Shown: piece after piece, positions 33,851 through 43,358 of the stretch
How positions within the stretch are numbered: the stretch's first letter is position 1
Layout: each line of letters begins with the position of its first letter
From: Alistipes putredinis DSM 17216
GTDB lineage: Bacteria > Bacteroidota > Bacteroidia > Bacteroidales > Rikenellaceae
Direction of reading: 5' to 3'
DNA: 64,000 nt
Assembly: GCF_000154465.1 (NCBI RefSeq)
Contig: NZ_DS499579.1
Coordinates: 1-64,000 of the forward strand
Made by a program: the position numbers and the translations under genes
The notes under the pieces: model-generated
Told to the model about the DNA's origin: nothing
Database searches by the model: none
The model's input: the letters and a program-made list of their open reading frames with translations, nothing else

Positions 33851-35581
33851 TTATCGGGTTATCGTCCGTTTCCAGACGGTTTTGTTGCCACAGTTGTCCG
33901 TGACGGTCAGTTGGAGCGTGTAGCTCCGGCCTTTCGGGGTGCGGGAGTCGTCGAAGGTGTGGGTAATGGTGCCCTGCATCGGATTGCGTTCGAGCAGGAT
34001 CCACTCCCCGTCGAGTGTGGCCGTATAGCTGCCTATGCCGGAGAAGTTGTCTCGCAGGCGGAAGGTGATGCTGCGCGTTCTGATCGGCTCTCCGGCTTTG
34101 AAGCGGGGCTCGATGCGTGGCGGAACGGTGTCGGCCACCACGCAGAAGTCGCCCAATGTGCGGGTCGAAAGGGTGACGGCGCCGTTTTTATATTTTCCTC
34201 CGGCATAGGAAACCTTCCCTTTGCGGACGAAACCCAGGGTGGTGTGGGGTTGTAAGTTCTGAGGAACATATGCCCGGATCGTAACCGTAGCCGCCGTATG
34301 CAGAGGCGTGTCGTAATCGAGGATCGAATAGAGGGGAGAGAGGACGGCGACCGACGGTGCGGCGGCGAATTGGGCCGGGCGGCTCGACTGACTGAAAAAG
34401 AGCGGTTCGTAGAAGACGCCGGCGGGGATGTGAACCGATGCCTCTCCCGCTGTATGCGAGAAGGGCCGGCGGTTATCGACGATGAGAGCCGTCGAATCGC
34501 ATACGGCGCGAAAATCCCGCTGCGCAGGCTGTCGGATCGTCCGGAATTCGAGTATCGAACGGTTGCCGCTGTCGTCTTCGGCTTCGATGCGGATCTGCTG
34601 GCTCTGGCCTTCCGAAGGAGTCAGCAGGGCCTGGTTTTTCAAGACGGGGTAGAAATCGTCGATGCAGCCGTCGAGTCGGGTGAGGCGGATCACTTCGTTG
34701 CGCGAGGCGACCTGCATGGGGTAGTGGGTGACGGCGTTGCAGTAGCGGGTCTGGTCGAAGGCGAAGCCGTCGATACGAAGTTCGAAGATCGGATCTTCGT
34801 CTGCAAATTCACGTATGCGCCAGAGTCCGAATGTGTTGGATACGTCGTTTTTGCGGTCGGTCGTCTCCAGGATGAAGTAACCTCGGCCGCCGACGGAGAG
34901 TGCTCCTTCCTGTTTGAGCGCATAGCGTCCGGGTGTTTTTTCGACCAGCTCGACGGGGCGGGGCCGGGCGTGCACCGGGACACCGCGCACGCTGTCCACC
35001 TCGACGTAGTAGAGTTTCACCAGGCGCGGCGGAATGTCGTCGCGGGTGCGGATCACGCCGCTGGAAATGGTGTTGAGGGTCCGCTGCGTGCGGGAGTCGC
35101 GGATCTCGAAATGCAGGTGCGGGCCTGCGGACGAGCCTGTATTTCCCGACCAGGCGAACTGTTCGCCCTGCTTGAGCGGAAACCGGTCGGCCGGGGGATA
35201 GAGATTGATGCTGTTTCGCCGGGTGCGGTAACGCTCCTCGTGTACGTATTTTTCGATGTCGTCGCGGAACTTCGAGAGGTGCCCATATACGGAAGTCGTG
35301 CCGTTGGGATGGGTGATGTAGATGGCGCGTCCATAGCCGCCCGGCGTGACGGCGATGCGTGAGATATATCCGTCGGCCGTGGCGAGTACGGGTTTTCCCG
35401 TTACGCCGTCGGTTTTGATGTCTATGCCCGAATGGAAGTGGTTGGGACGCATTTCGCCGAAGTTGGCGGAGTAAAGCCCGGCCACGTCTCGCAGGGGAAA
35501 GATGTAATCTTCCGGGGCGAGGTGCTGGGCCGAAACGGGAGCGCTGCACAGCAGCAGCGCGGAGATCAGAAGTCGTCGCAT
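33851..35581 (-). CDS. Exported M23-family metallopeptidase, 576 aa
   Basis: Signal peptide MRRLLISALLLCSAPVSA, then an M23 (LytM) domain at about 40-165. The domain has zinc-ligand motifs HFHSGIDIK and SSAGPHLHFEIRD, with the intermediate YGHLSKF. M23 enzymes cut peptidoglycan cross-links or short peptide bridges. The remaining 400 residues are beta-rich, Ig-like sandwiches without a recognised family name. It overlaps the end of recX by 16 bases, so translation is coupled. All metal-binding residues seem present, so it is likely active. Confidence 0.85.
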   Translation of the reverse strand: MRRLLISALLLCSAPVSAQHLAPEDYIFPLRDVAGLYSANFGEMRPNHFHSGIDIKTDGVTGKPVLATADGYISRIAVTPGGYGRAIYITHPNGTTSVYGHLSKFRDDIEKYVHEERYRTRRNSINLYPPADRFPLKQGEQFAWSGNTGSSAGPHLHFEIRDSRTQRTLNTISSGVIRTRDDIPPRLVKLYYVEVDSVRGVPVHARPRPVELVEKTPGRYALKQEGALSVGGRGYFILETTDRKNDVSNTFGLWRIREFADEDPIFELRIDGFAFDQTRYCNAVTHYPMQVASRNEVIRLTRLDGCIDDFYPVLKNQALLTPSEGQSQQIRIEAEDDSGNRSILEFRTIRQPAQRDFRAVCDSTALIVDNRRPFSHTAGEASVHIPAGVFYEPLFFSQSSRPAQFAAAPSVAVLSPLYSILDYDTPLHTAATVTIRAYVPQNLQPHTTLGFVRKGKVSYAGGKYKNGAVTLSTRTLGDFCVVADTVPPRIEPRFKAGEPIRTRSITFRLRDNFSGIGSYTATLDGEWILLERNPMQGTITHTFDDSRTPKGRSYTLQLTVTDNCGNKTVWKRTITR

Positions 35582-36078
35582 GGTTCGTCGTTTGTTTGGA
35601 TCAATTCGCCGGCGGCATCGAGTACGGCGTCGTAGTCGTATCCGAGCGAAAGGCCGTAGCGGATCAGTTTGGTTTTCAAATCGTAAGTATCTTTGTATCG
35701 GGTCAGTCGGAGCTTTTTTTCGAGCTGTGTCCGCAGCCGTTCGGACTGGTTCGCCGGATCCAGTCGGGCAAGAGCTTCATCGATGATCGCTGCGGCGATG
35801 CCTTTGAGCCGGAGCGAGGTGCGGATCTTGCGGGCGCCCCAGCCGCTCAGTCGGATTTTGTCGCGCACGAAGGCTTCGGCGTAGCGGTTGTCGTCGATGA
35901 ATCGGTCGGCGAGGAGCTTTTGCAGCACGCCCTGCCGGGCCGAAGGCTCCACGCCCCAGCGCTGCATCAGCCGCAGGGCATCGCCCGAGGATTTTTCGCT
36001 CCGGGCACAGAGCCGGATTAAGGCCGCATAAGCCTGTTCGGGCGTTTTGTCGCGTTTTATCTTCTTTGCAGGCTGCAT
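35566..36078 (-). CDS. recX: Regulatory protein RecX
   Basis: 170 residues. RecX binds RecA filaments and limits recombination. It shows the tandem three-helix repeats: YAALIRLCARSEKSSGDALRLMQRWGV, then FIDDNRYAEAFVRDKIRLSGWGARKIRTSLRLKGI, and a third C-terminal repeat. recA is not adjacent. It overlaps prmC by 22 bases upstream and the M23 gene by 16 bases downstream, making a tightly packed aroA-prmC-recX-M23 unit. Confidence 0.9.
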   Translation of the reverse strand: MQPAKKIKRDKTPEQAYAALIRLCARSEKSSGDALRLMQRWGVEPSARQGVLQKLLADRFIDDNRYAEAFVRDKIRLSGWGARKIRTSLRLKGIAAAIIDEALARLDPANQSERLRTQLEKKLRLTRYKDTYDLKTKLIRYGLSLGYDYDAVLDAAGELIQTNDEPCDDF

Positions 36079-36905
36079 GTCATGCGGTTTTTGTCGTTCA
36101 GGTCGCGGCGCACGGCGGTATCCGGAAACCCTTCCCGGGTCAGCATCCGGAGCGTTTCGTCCGCGAAGTTCTCGTGGATCTCGAAATAGAGCCGTCCGCC
36201 GGGACGGAGCAGCCGCCGGGCATTGCGGGCGATGGCCCGGTAGAAAATCAGCGGATCGTCGTCCTCGACGAAGAGCGCCTCCGCCGGTTCGTAACCCGTG
36301 ACATTCACGCGCATCGAGGCTTTTTCTCTGCGGGGGATATAGGGGGGATTGGAAACGATCAGGTCGAACTGTTCCCGTTGTCCGGGGAATAGCTCCCCGA
36401 GGGCGTCGCCTTGTCGGAAATCCACTTCTGCGTCGAGCCTCCGGGCATTTTCGCGGGCGATGGAGAGGGCTTTTTCGGAAATATCGACAGCTGTGACACG
36501 GGCGCCCGGAATCAGCCGGGCCAGTGTGACGGCGATGCAGCCGCTGCCGGTGCCGACGTCGAGTACGGCGGGATTGTCCGGAGCGGGGGATTCGGCGATC
36601 CAGCGGACCAGCTCTTCGGTTTCGGGACGGGGGATCAGCACCCCTTCCCGCACCTGAAAGTCGAGCCCGTAAAATTCGGTGTGTCCCAGCACGTATTGCA
36701 GGGGACGGCCGGCGGCCAGTTCGCCGATGATCCGGTCAAGCTCATTGATTCCGAGCTCTTTGTCCGGCTCGGCGACCAGGTCGGTCAGGCAGAGCCCGCC
36801 GAGTTCCATTACAATGATCCGGGCGATTTGCCGCGCTTCGCGCTCGCCGTAGAGGGCGGTGAGCGGCGTTTCGATCCGTGCGATGATTTCCCGGCGTGTC
36901 GGCAT
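36057..36905 (-). CDS. prmC: Peptide chain release factor N5-glutamine methyltransferase
   Basis: 282 residues from the start MPTRREIIARIETPL. The longer open frame to 37274 overlaps aroA and is rejected. PrmC methylates the Gln of the GGQ loop in RF1 and RF2. It has the N-terminal helical bundle (ELDRIIGELAAGRPLQYVLG), the SAM site VLDVGTGSGCIAVTLA and the catalytic NPPYIPRRE motif. It starts 12 bases after aroA ends and overlaps recX. Confidence 0.95.
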   Translation of the reverse strand: MPTRREIIARIETPLTALYGEREARQIARIIVMELGGLCLTDLVAEPDKELGINELDRIIGELAAGRPLQYVLGHTEFYGLDFQVREGVLIPRPETEELVRWIAESPAPDNPAVLDVGTGSGCIAVTLARLIPGARVTAVDISEKALSIARENARRLDAEVDFRQGDALGELFPGQREQFDLIVSNPPYIPRREKASMRVNVTGYEPAEALFVEDDDPLIFYRAIARNARRLLRPGGRLYFEIHENFADETLRMLTREGFPDTAVRRDLNDKNRMTCSLQRR

Positions 36906-36916
36906 AGTCGGTCCGT

Positions 36917-38167
36917 TTATTCCGCAGTACGCAGGGATTCGAGCCGTTCGAAGAAGTCGGGAAAGCTCTTGGCCACGCATGCGGGATTTTCGATAACGAC
37001 GGGGGTGTCGGCGTTCAGAGCCGCTACCGCGAGCGACATGGCGATGCGATGGTCGTCGTGGCTGTGCACGTGTCCGCCCCGGATTCGTCCGCCCCGGATT
37101 TTCATCGTATCCTCTTCGTCGAGATCGACCTCGATGCCGAGTTTGGCGTACTCCTCGCGGATCGACTCGGCGCGGTTGCCCTCCTTGTTCTCCAGCCGGG
37201 AGGTTCCTTTGATGACGCTCGTCCCCTCGGCTGAAGCGGCCAGGGCGGCCAGGGCCGGGAAAAGCCCCGGACATTGGGTCGCGTCGAATGAGAAGGCTTG
37301 CAGCGGACGGTGTGCGACGGTGATCGTATCGCCCTCGTCGATGACGGATGCGCCGGCCCGAACGAGGGCAGTCATAACGGCTGTGTCGGCCTGTCGGGAG
37401 AGTACCGAGAGGTTGCGGATCGTCACTTCGCCCGCGACGGCCCCCGCTACCAGCAGGAAGGCGGCCGCGCTCCAGTCGCTCTCGATTTCGAACTCCGCAG
37501 GCCGGTAGCGTTGTCCTCCGGCCACGTAGAATTCTTTATAGTCTTTATGCAGGATTTCGATGCCGAAGCGCTCGGCCGTGTCGATCGTGATGTCGATATA
37601 GGGGGTCGATATTACGTGGGGCACGTGAATCGTCGTCTCCTCTTCGGCGATCGGCAGGGCCAGCAGCAGCCCTGTGATGAACTGGGAGGAAACCAGCCCC
37701 TCTATCTGAACCTCGCCGCCCCGGATCGGACCTTGGATATGGAGGGGGAGATGGTCGTTGCGGTCGTGAACCCGGACGCCCAGTGCCCGGAGCGTGCGGA
37801 TCATCGTCCGGAACGAGCGGTGTAGCAGCGGTCCTTCGCCCACCACTCCGATCGGCGTGTCGCAGAGGGATGCGATCGGGGTGAAGAGCCGGGTGGAAAG
37901 CCCCGACTGGCCGACGTAGAGTCTGTCGCCTGCGGGGGAGAGGCCGCCGTCGATTTCGAGCGTGCGCTCTCCGGTGCGCCGTACCCGGGCACCGAGCGCC
38001 TCGATGCAGCGGATGGCCGAACGGGTATCGTCGCAAAATTCGATGTTATGCAGCCGGGAAGTACCTTCGGCCAGCAGCGAGGCGGCCAGGGCGCGCTGTG
38101 CGTAACTTTTAGAACATGGGGGAATGCAAATGCCTCGAACCCTCCCCGGAGGAACGGATTGATCCAT
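36917..38167 (-). CDS. aroA: 3-phosphoshikimate 1-carboxyvinyltransferase (EPSP synthase)
   Basis: 416 residues, the usual length. It joins shikimate-3-phosphate and phosphoenolpyruvate in the pathway to aromatic amino acids and is the target of glyphosate. The N-terminal PPCSKSYAQRALAASLLAEG carries the conserved substrate-binding Lys-Ser. YVGQSGLSTRLFTPIAS is the divergent equivalent of the usual GNAGTAxR segment, and HDDHRIAMSLAVAAL ends the protein. The S/T changes in the GNAGT-like motif suggest a class II-like enzyme. Other shikimate genes are not nearby. Confidence 0.93.
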   Translation of the reverse strand: MDQSVPPGRVRGICIPPCSKSYAQRALAASLLAEGTSRLHNIEFCDDTRSAIRCIEALGARVRRTGERTLEIDGGLSPAGDRLYVGQSGLSTRLFTPIASLCDTPIGVVGEGPLLHRSFRTMIRTLRALGVRVHDRNDHLPLHIQGPIRGGEVQIEGLVSSQFITGLLLALPIAEEETTIHVPHVISTPYIDITIDTAERFGIEILHKDYKEFYVAGGQRYRPAEFEIESDWSAAAFLLVAGAVAGEVTIRNLSVLSRQADTAVMTALVRAGASVIDEGDTITVAHRPLQAFSFDATQCPGLFPALAALAASAEGTSVIKGTSRLENKEGNRAESIREEYAKLGIEVDLDEEDTMKIRGGRIRGGHVHSHDDHRIAMSLAVAALNADTPVVIENPACVAKSFPDFFERLESLRTAE

Positions 38168-38541
38168 AGACGGATAATTACTGTATTTTTCGGTGCGGCA
38201 GGTCGGAGTTTACGTCCGTTGCGGCACGTGTCAAAAAGTCGTTGTTTCGCTTTCCATTTCCCGAAGCCGGAATGATTCGCGCGAACTGTACGATGCAAAC
38301 CGGTGTTCGAAAATGGTTGTCTGTTCGTTTTTTTTCGGGATACGCTCCCGGAATCGGTTGTGAGTCCGCAATCCTTTCCGGACTTCGTTTCGGAGTTCCC
38401 GGTTTTGCCGGAAGGGGCGTTTGCCGCAGGCGGAAAACGGTTCCGGATTCCGGTGTGGCGCGGGGTCGCACCGTCGTAAGCCGGAGTCGGATTCCGCGAG
38501 GCCGATCCGCCGGACATTGCCCGGCAGAAGGCGGGCACGGT
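38168..38541. other. Intergenic, no gene seen
   Basis: 374 bases between aroA and lptB. Mixed composition with no consensus promoter, hairpin terminator or ORF of family-like character on either strand. Confidence 0.5.
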
Positions 38542-39369
38542 CTATTTCTCCTCGGACGGCTTCTCCTCGGACGGCTTCTCTTCGGCTGCGTTCGCGGGCT
38601 GTCCCTTGCGGAGTTTGTCGAGCGTCGGACTGCGCCGCAGTTCGAAGTGCTGTCCCAGATAGACCTTGCGGACCATCGGGTCGGCAGCCAGCTCCTCGGC
38701 CGAACCCGCCTTGAGGATTTTACCCTCGAACAGCAGGTAGGTACGGTCGGTGATGGCCAGCGTTTCATCGACGTTGTGGTCGGTGATGATGACGCCGATA
38801 TTCTTGTTCTTCAGCGTAGCGACGATGCTCTGGATGTCTTCGACAGCGATCGGATCGACGCCTGCGAACGGTTCGTCGAGCAGGATGAAGGCCGGGTTGA
38901 TCGCTACGGCACGGGCGATTTCGGTGCGTCGCCGCTCGCCGCCCGACAGCTGGATGCCGAGGCTCTTGCGTACTTTCTGAAGGCGGAACTCTTCGATCAG
39001 CGCTTCGCAGCGTGCGGCCTGTTCGTCCTTTTTCAGATCGGTCATCTCCAGAACGGCCTTGATGTTATCCTCGACGCTCAAACGGCGGAAAACCGAGGCC
39101 TCCTGCGCCAAATACCCCACACCCATTTGGGCCCGGCGATAGACGGGCTCTTTGGTGAGTTCGGCTACCTGGCCGTTGTCGTCTTCGAGAAAGATCTGGC
39201 CTTCGTTGGGTTTGATCAGGCCGACGATCATATAGAACGTCGTGGTCTTGCCGGCTCCGTTCGGGCCCAGAAGACCCACGATCTCACCCTGGTTCACGTC
39301 GATCGAAACGTGGTTCACCACGGTGCGGGCTTTGTATTTCTTGACGAGCTCGCTGGTGTAAAGACGCAT
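38542..39369 (-). CDS. lptB: LPS export ABC transporter ATP-binding protein
   Basis: 275 residues: Walker A GPNGAGKTTT near residue 39, signature LSGGERRRTEIARA, Walker B FILLDEPFAGVD, H-loop TDHNVDE. LptB drives extraction of LPS from the inner membrane with LptF/LptG. Family members are about 240 residues; here an extra 30-residue C-terminal tail ends in a repeated EEKPS. The repeat is encoded by a 15-nt tandem unit near 38550-38580. LptFG/LptA/LptC genes are not in the window. Confidence 0.95.
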   Translation of the reverse strand: MRLYTSELVKKYKARTVVNHVSIDVNQGEIVGLLGPNGAGKTTTFYMIVGLIKPNEGQIFLEDDNGQVAELTKEPVYRRAQMGVGYLAQEASVFRRLSVEDNIKAVLEMTDLKKDEQAARCEALIEEFRLQKVRKSLGIQLSGGERRRTEIARAVAINPAFILLDEPFAGVDPIAVEDIQSIVATLKNKNIGVIITDHNVDETLAITDRTYLLFEGKILKAGSAEELAADPMVRKVYLGQHFELRRSPTLDKLRKGQPANAAEEKPSEEKPSEEK

Positions 39370-39452
39370 TTTTTATGAAATTTTTTTACAAAGTTATGTT
39401 TTTTTCCGAATTATTTTTATCTTTACATTGAAATTTGTGTTTGAGAAGAGTT

Positions 39453-41645
39453 ATGAAGCAAAATGAAGATTCCCTGCTGCGCGAGAAACTGAAAGAATAT
39501 TTCGGCTTCTCTTCATTCAAGGGGAATCAGGAAGCCGTGATTCGCAATGTGTTGAGTGGAAAAGATACGTTCGTGCTGATGCCTACCGGCGGCGGCAAGT
39601 CCTTGTGTTACCAGTTGCCCGCCCTGCTGATGGACGGCGTGGCGATCGTCATATCGCCGCTGATCGCCCTGATGAAAAATCAGGTGGATGCCATGCGCAC
39701 CTATTCTAACGATGCGGGAATCGCTCACTTCCTGAACTCTTCCCTGAACAAGAGCGCTGTCGCGCAGGTGCGCAACGATGTGTTGGAGGGGCGGACCAAG
39801 CTGCTCTACTTCGCTCCGGAGTCGCTCACCAAAGAGGACAACGTGGCGTTTCTGCGCAAGGTCAAGGTTTCGTTCTACGCCATCGACGAGGCGCACTGTA
39901 TTTCGGAGTGGGGGCACGATTTCCGTCCGGAGTACCGCCGCATCCGTCCGATCATCAACGAAATCGGCACGGCGCCCCTGATCGCCCTGACGGCGACGGC
40001 TACGCCCAAGGTGCAGATGGACATCCAGAAAAACCTGGGTATGAGCGACGCTTCGGTATTCAAGTCGTCGTTCAACCGCCCCAACTTGTATTACGAAATC
40101 CGGCCCAAGCACGATGTGGACCGGGAGATTATCCGTTACATCAAGCAGCACGAGGGCAAGAGCGGCATCATCTACTGCCTGAGCCGCAAGAAGGTCGAGG
40201 AGCTTACGGAATTGCTCGTAGCCAACGGAATCCGGGCTTTGGCCTATCACGCCGGTATGGATGCCCAGACACGTGCGGCCAACCAGGACGACTTCCTGAT
40301 GGAGCGGGCCGACGTGATCGTGGCCACGATCGCTTTCGGCATGGGTATCGACAAACCCGACGTGCGCTATGTGATCCATTACGATATTCCCAAGTCTCTG
40401 GAGGGATATTATCAGGAGACGGGGCGTGCGGGACGCGACGGCGGCGACGGACACTGCCTTACCTTTTATAGTTATAAGGATATTCAGAAGCTGGAGAAGT
40501 TCATGCAGGGCAAGCCGGTGGCCGAGCAGGAGATCGGCAAGCTGCTGCTGCTCGAAACCGTGTCGTACGCCGAAAGTTCGATGTGCCGTCGCAAGACGCT
40601 GCTGCACTATTTCGGGGAGGAATATCCCGAGGAGAACTGCGGCTGCTGCGACAACTGCCTCCACCCCAAACCCAAGATCGACGCCCAGGCGTCGCTTCGC
40701 ATGGCGCTCGAGGCGTTGCGCGACCTGGGGGACAAGTTCAAGGCGGATTACCTGGCCAGCGTGCTGGTCGGTAAGAATACCGCGTTGATTAAGAGTTACG
40801 GACACAACAAGAGCGAATGGTTCGGGGCCGGTGCGGACCATGACATCCGTTATTGGGGAGCCGTGATCCGCCAGGCGCTGATTATGGGTCTTATCGACAA
40901 GAACATCGAAAATTACGGATTGCTGTCGATCAATGCCAAAGGAGAAGAGTTCATCGCCGCACCCCGTCCGGTCTATATAACTCTCGACCATGACTACGAC
41001 GAGGAGGAGAAAGAGACCGATGCGGTGGCTCCTACGGGCAAAGGAGGGGCAGCCGACGAGGAGCTGTTCTCGATGCTCAAGGATTTGCGGAAGAAGGTGG
41101 CGCGGCAGCATGATTTGCCTCCGTTCGTCATCTTCCAGGATCCGTCGCTCGAAGATATGGCGATCCAGTACCCGATCACCATCGAGGAGATGCAGAACAT
41201 CTCGGGCGTGGGTGTGGGCAAGGCCCGCAAGTTCGGCGAGGAGTTCATCCGCCTGATCCGCACCTATGTGGAGGAGAAGGAGATCGTCCGCCCGCAGGAT
41301 ATGATCGTCAAGTCGGTGGGCAACAAGTCCGGCAACAAGATTTTCATCATCCAGGCCATCGACCGCAAGATGGATTTCGAGGATATCGCCCGGGCCAAAG
41401 ACCTCGATTTCGACGAATTGCTGACCGAGATCGAAGGGATTGTCAATTCGGGAACGAAACTGGATATTTCCTACTACATCGAACAGGTGATCGACGAGGA
41501 TAAATCCAATGATATTTACCTCTATTTCAAGGAGGATGCCCAGAGCGATTCGCTCGACGAGGCGATCGAGGAGCTGGGCGGCGACTATACCGAGGAGGAG
41601 ATCCGGCTGGTACGTATCAAGTTCATGTGCGAACAGGGCAACTGA
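39453..41645 (+). CDS. recQ: ATP-dependent DNA helicase RecQ
   Basis: 730 residues from the ATG at 39453. It has Walker A MPTGGGKSLCYQLPALL, DEAHCISEWGHDFRPEYR, the C-terminal helicase motif QETGRAGRDG, and a zinc site (CRRKTLLHYFGEE, then CGCCDNC near residues 400-410). An RQC winged helix and an HRDC domain follow (near 540-620). The last 110 residues extend past HRDC, as in other Bacteroidetes RecQ. RecQ unwinds recombination and stalled-fork structures. Two tiny membrane-protein genes follow. Confidence 0.97.
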   Translation: MKQNEDSLLREKLKEYFGFSSFKGNQEAVIRNVLSGKDTFVLMPTGGGKSLCYQLPALLMDGVAIVISPLIALMKNQVDAMRTYSNDAGIAHFLNSSLNKSAVAQVRNDVLEGRTKLLYFAPESLTKEDNVAFLRKVKVSFYAIDEAHCISEWGHDFRPEYRRIRPIINEIGTAPLIALTATATPKVQMDIQKNLGMSDASVFKSSFNRPNLYYEIRPKHDVDREIIRYIKQHEGKSGIIYCLSRKKVEELTELLVANGIRALAYHAGMDAQTRAANQDDFLMERADVIVATIAFGMGIDKPDVRYVIHYDIPKSLEGYYQETGRAGRDGGDGHCLTFYSYKDIQKLEKFMQGKPVAEQEIGKLLLLETVSYAESSMCRRKTLLHYFGEEYPEENCGCCDNCLHPKPKIDAQASLRMALEALRDLGDKFKADYLASVLVGKNTALIKSYGHNKSEWFGAGADHDIRYWGAVIRQALIMGLIDKNIENYGLLSINAKGEEFIAAPRPVYITLDHDYDEEEKETDAVAPTGKGGAADEELFSMLKDLRKKVARQHDLPPFVIFQDPSLEDMAIQYPITIEEMQNISGVGVGKARKFGEEFIRLIRTYVEEKEIVRPQDMIVKSVGNKSGNKIFIIQAIDRKMDFEDIARAKDLDFDELLTEIEGIVNSGTKLDISYYIEQVIDEDKSNDIYLYFKEDAQSDSLDEAIEELGGDYTEEEIRLVRIKFMCEQGN

Positions 41646-41710
41646 CGGGGCGGGCAGAAGAGTTCCTTATTATAGACAGAGTGCGGGAAATCCCGCGAAC
41701 TTATGCAGAT

Positions 41711-41905
41711 ATGGGGTATAGATTGCAGCGATTCAGGGTAATACTGATGGCATCCATAGCGATCATGATCGTGGTGATGGCCGTATGTCTGTTCGTACAT
41801 CCGACCTCCGGAGGCGCACTTTTGGTGCTGGCGCTCGGCGGGAGTCTGGCGGCCCTCATCCTGGATTATCGGCGCAGGGAGCGGGAGCGGAAAAAAAGCA
41901 AATGA
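41711..41905 (+). CDS. Small two-helix membrane protein, 64 aa
   Basis: Not recognised. I chose the ATG at 41711 (MGYRLQRFRVILMAS); an upstream ATG at 41627 would overlap recQ and add 28 hydrophilic residues. Two hydrophobic helices are evident (VILMASIAIMIVVMAVCLFV and GGALLVLALGGSLAALIL), followed by a very basic tail RRRERERKKSK. It lies between recQ and another two-helix protein of similar size. Confidence 0.55.
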   Translation: MGYRLQRFRVILMASIAIMIVVMAVCLFVHPTSGGALLVLALGGSLAALILDYRRRERERKKSK

Positions 41906-41933
41906 GAATCGTTTAACCATAAATCGAGAAGCT

Positions 41934-42164
41934 ATGAAAAAGAAGAACGCACAATTTAACAAGAAGACGGCGACCGTCGCGTTGATTTTTATGCTGGCTA
42001 CGATCATGTGGCTTACGATCAATGTCGTTTGGTGCTTGCACGACGGTCATTATGCAAACCTGATTATTCCGGTGCTTTTCGTCGTCGCGGGCGTCGCAAT
42101 GTTTTACAACGAATTTCACAAGAAACCTCGCAAGCATGTCGAGGATGTGAAGAAATACCTCTGA
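41934..42164 (+). CDS. Small two-helix membrane protein, 76 aa
   Basis: Not recognised. It has a basic N terminus (MKKKNAQFNKKTATVAL), two membrane helices (residues about 15-35 and 43-60), and a charged C terminus FHKKPRKHVEDVKKYL. It begins 28 bases after the preceding small membrane gene and shares its topology, so the two may be a co-transcribed pair. Confidence 0.6.
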   Translation: MKKKNAQFNKKTATVALIFMLATIMWLTINVVWCLHDGHYANLIIPVLFVVAGVAMFYNEFHKKPRKHVEDVKKYL

Positions 42165-42515
42165 TGATTGTGTCGTCCGAAAGGCCAGTCCGAAGCTTTC
42201 TGCGGCCGGTAAATCAGGGCAGAGGGGTGTCGTTGGGCGAGAGCCGGTCCGGTGAAGGAAAATATGCCGGCCGACGGATGCGGCTTCGGGCCGTTTCTGT
42301 GGTCGGAGCGGAATCGAACGGGTGCGCGTCCTGCACCCGACGGTGTTCGGAGAAAGGGTACGACGCTTCCGATAAGCGGCCGAAGAGGGCGTCCGCTCCG
42401 GGAGGTGCCGGACGGTAGGCGCGAAGCGGTCGCCGTCGGCAGAGACGGAGAAGATCGGCTCTGTGCCGGAAGAGTCCGGGATGGAGACTCCGGGAAAGAT
42501 ATTCAACCGAAACGA
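42165..42515. other. Intergenic, no gene seen
   Basis: 351 bases of GC-rich sequence before rsmA. The rsmA frame stays open back to 42252, but the extra part is not RsmA-like. No promoter or terminator recognised. Confidence 0.5.
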
Positions 42516-43313
42516 ATGAGTGAAGTAAGAGCGAAGAAAGCGTTGGGCCAGCATTTTCTGGTCGATCTCAATATTGCCCGCAAAATATGCGATTCGCTGG
42601 GCGGCGGTACGTCCGAAAAACCGTGTCCGGTGTTGGAGGTGGGATGCGGCATGGGTGTTCTGACCCGATTTTTGCTGAAACGGACGGATGTCGTGACATA
42701 CGGCGCCGAAATAGACTCCGAAAGCGTGGCGTATCTGCATGCGCATTATCCCGAATTTACACCCCGCCTTATGGAGGGCGATTTCCTGAAAATGGATTTG
42801 CGGACGCTGTTTCCCGAAGGACTGCGTGTGATCGGCAATTTCCCTTACAATATTTCGTCCCAGATATTTTTCAAGGTGCTCGAAAACCGGGACTTGATTC
42901 CGGAGTGCGTCGGGATGATCCAGAAAGAGGTCGCCGTGCGTCTGGCGGAGCCTCCCGGCTCGAAGGAGTACGGCATCTTGAGCGTGTTGTTGCAGGCATG
43001 GTATGACATAGAGTACCTGTTTACGGTCAATGAAACGGTGTTCAATCCGCCGCCCAAAGTCAAGAGCGCCGTCGTGCGTCTGCACCGCAACGGAGTGGAC
43101 CGGCTCGACTGCGACGAACGGTTGTTCGTCCGCGTGGTCAAGGCCTCGTTCGGCCAGCGCCGCAAGATGTTGCGCAACTCCCTGCGGGCGGCTTTCGGCG
43201 ATTTCGGAGGGGTGGAACATCCCTTCTTCACGCAGCGTGCCGAGCAGCTTTCGGTTGCCGATTTCGTCGAACTGACACGGTGGGTGGAGGAGCATATTTA
43301 TCCGAATGATTAG
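42516..43313 (+). CDS. rsmA: 16S rRNA (adenine1518-N6/adenine1519-N6)-dimethyltransferase
   Basis: 265 residues from the ATG at 42516, which gives the family's KKALGQHFLVDLNIARKI start; the longer frame is discarded. RsmA (KsgA) dimethylates two adjacent adenines near the 3' end of 16S rRNA, and its loss gives kasugamycin resistance. It has the SAM motif VLEVGCGMGVLTRFLL and the catalytic NFPYNISSQIFFK (NxPY-type motif). A C-terminal RNA-binding helical domain completes the protein. Confidence 0.95.
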   Translation: MSEVRAKKALGQHFLVDLNIARKICDSLGGGTSEKPCPVLEVGCGMGVLTRFLLKRTDVVTYGAEIDSESVAYLHAHYPEFTPRLMEGDFLKMDLRTLFPEGLRVIGNFPYNISSQIFFKVLENRDLIPECVGMIQKEVAVRLAEPPGSKEYGILSVLLQAWYDIEYLFTVNETVFNPPPKVKSAVVRLHRNGVDRLDCDERLFVRVVKASFGQRRKMLRNSLRAAFGDFGGVEHPFFTQRAEQLSVADFVELTRWVEEHIYPND

Positions 43314-43358
43314 AAATGATGCTATTTTCAGTATAATAACCTAAAAAAACAAAATGTT

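Noticed and set aside
36906..37274. Upstream extension of prmC
   Set aside because: Runs through aroA in another frame and is Arg/Pro-rich; the ATG at 36905 gives a normal PrmC.
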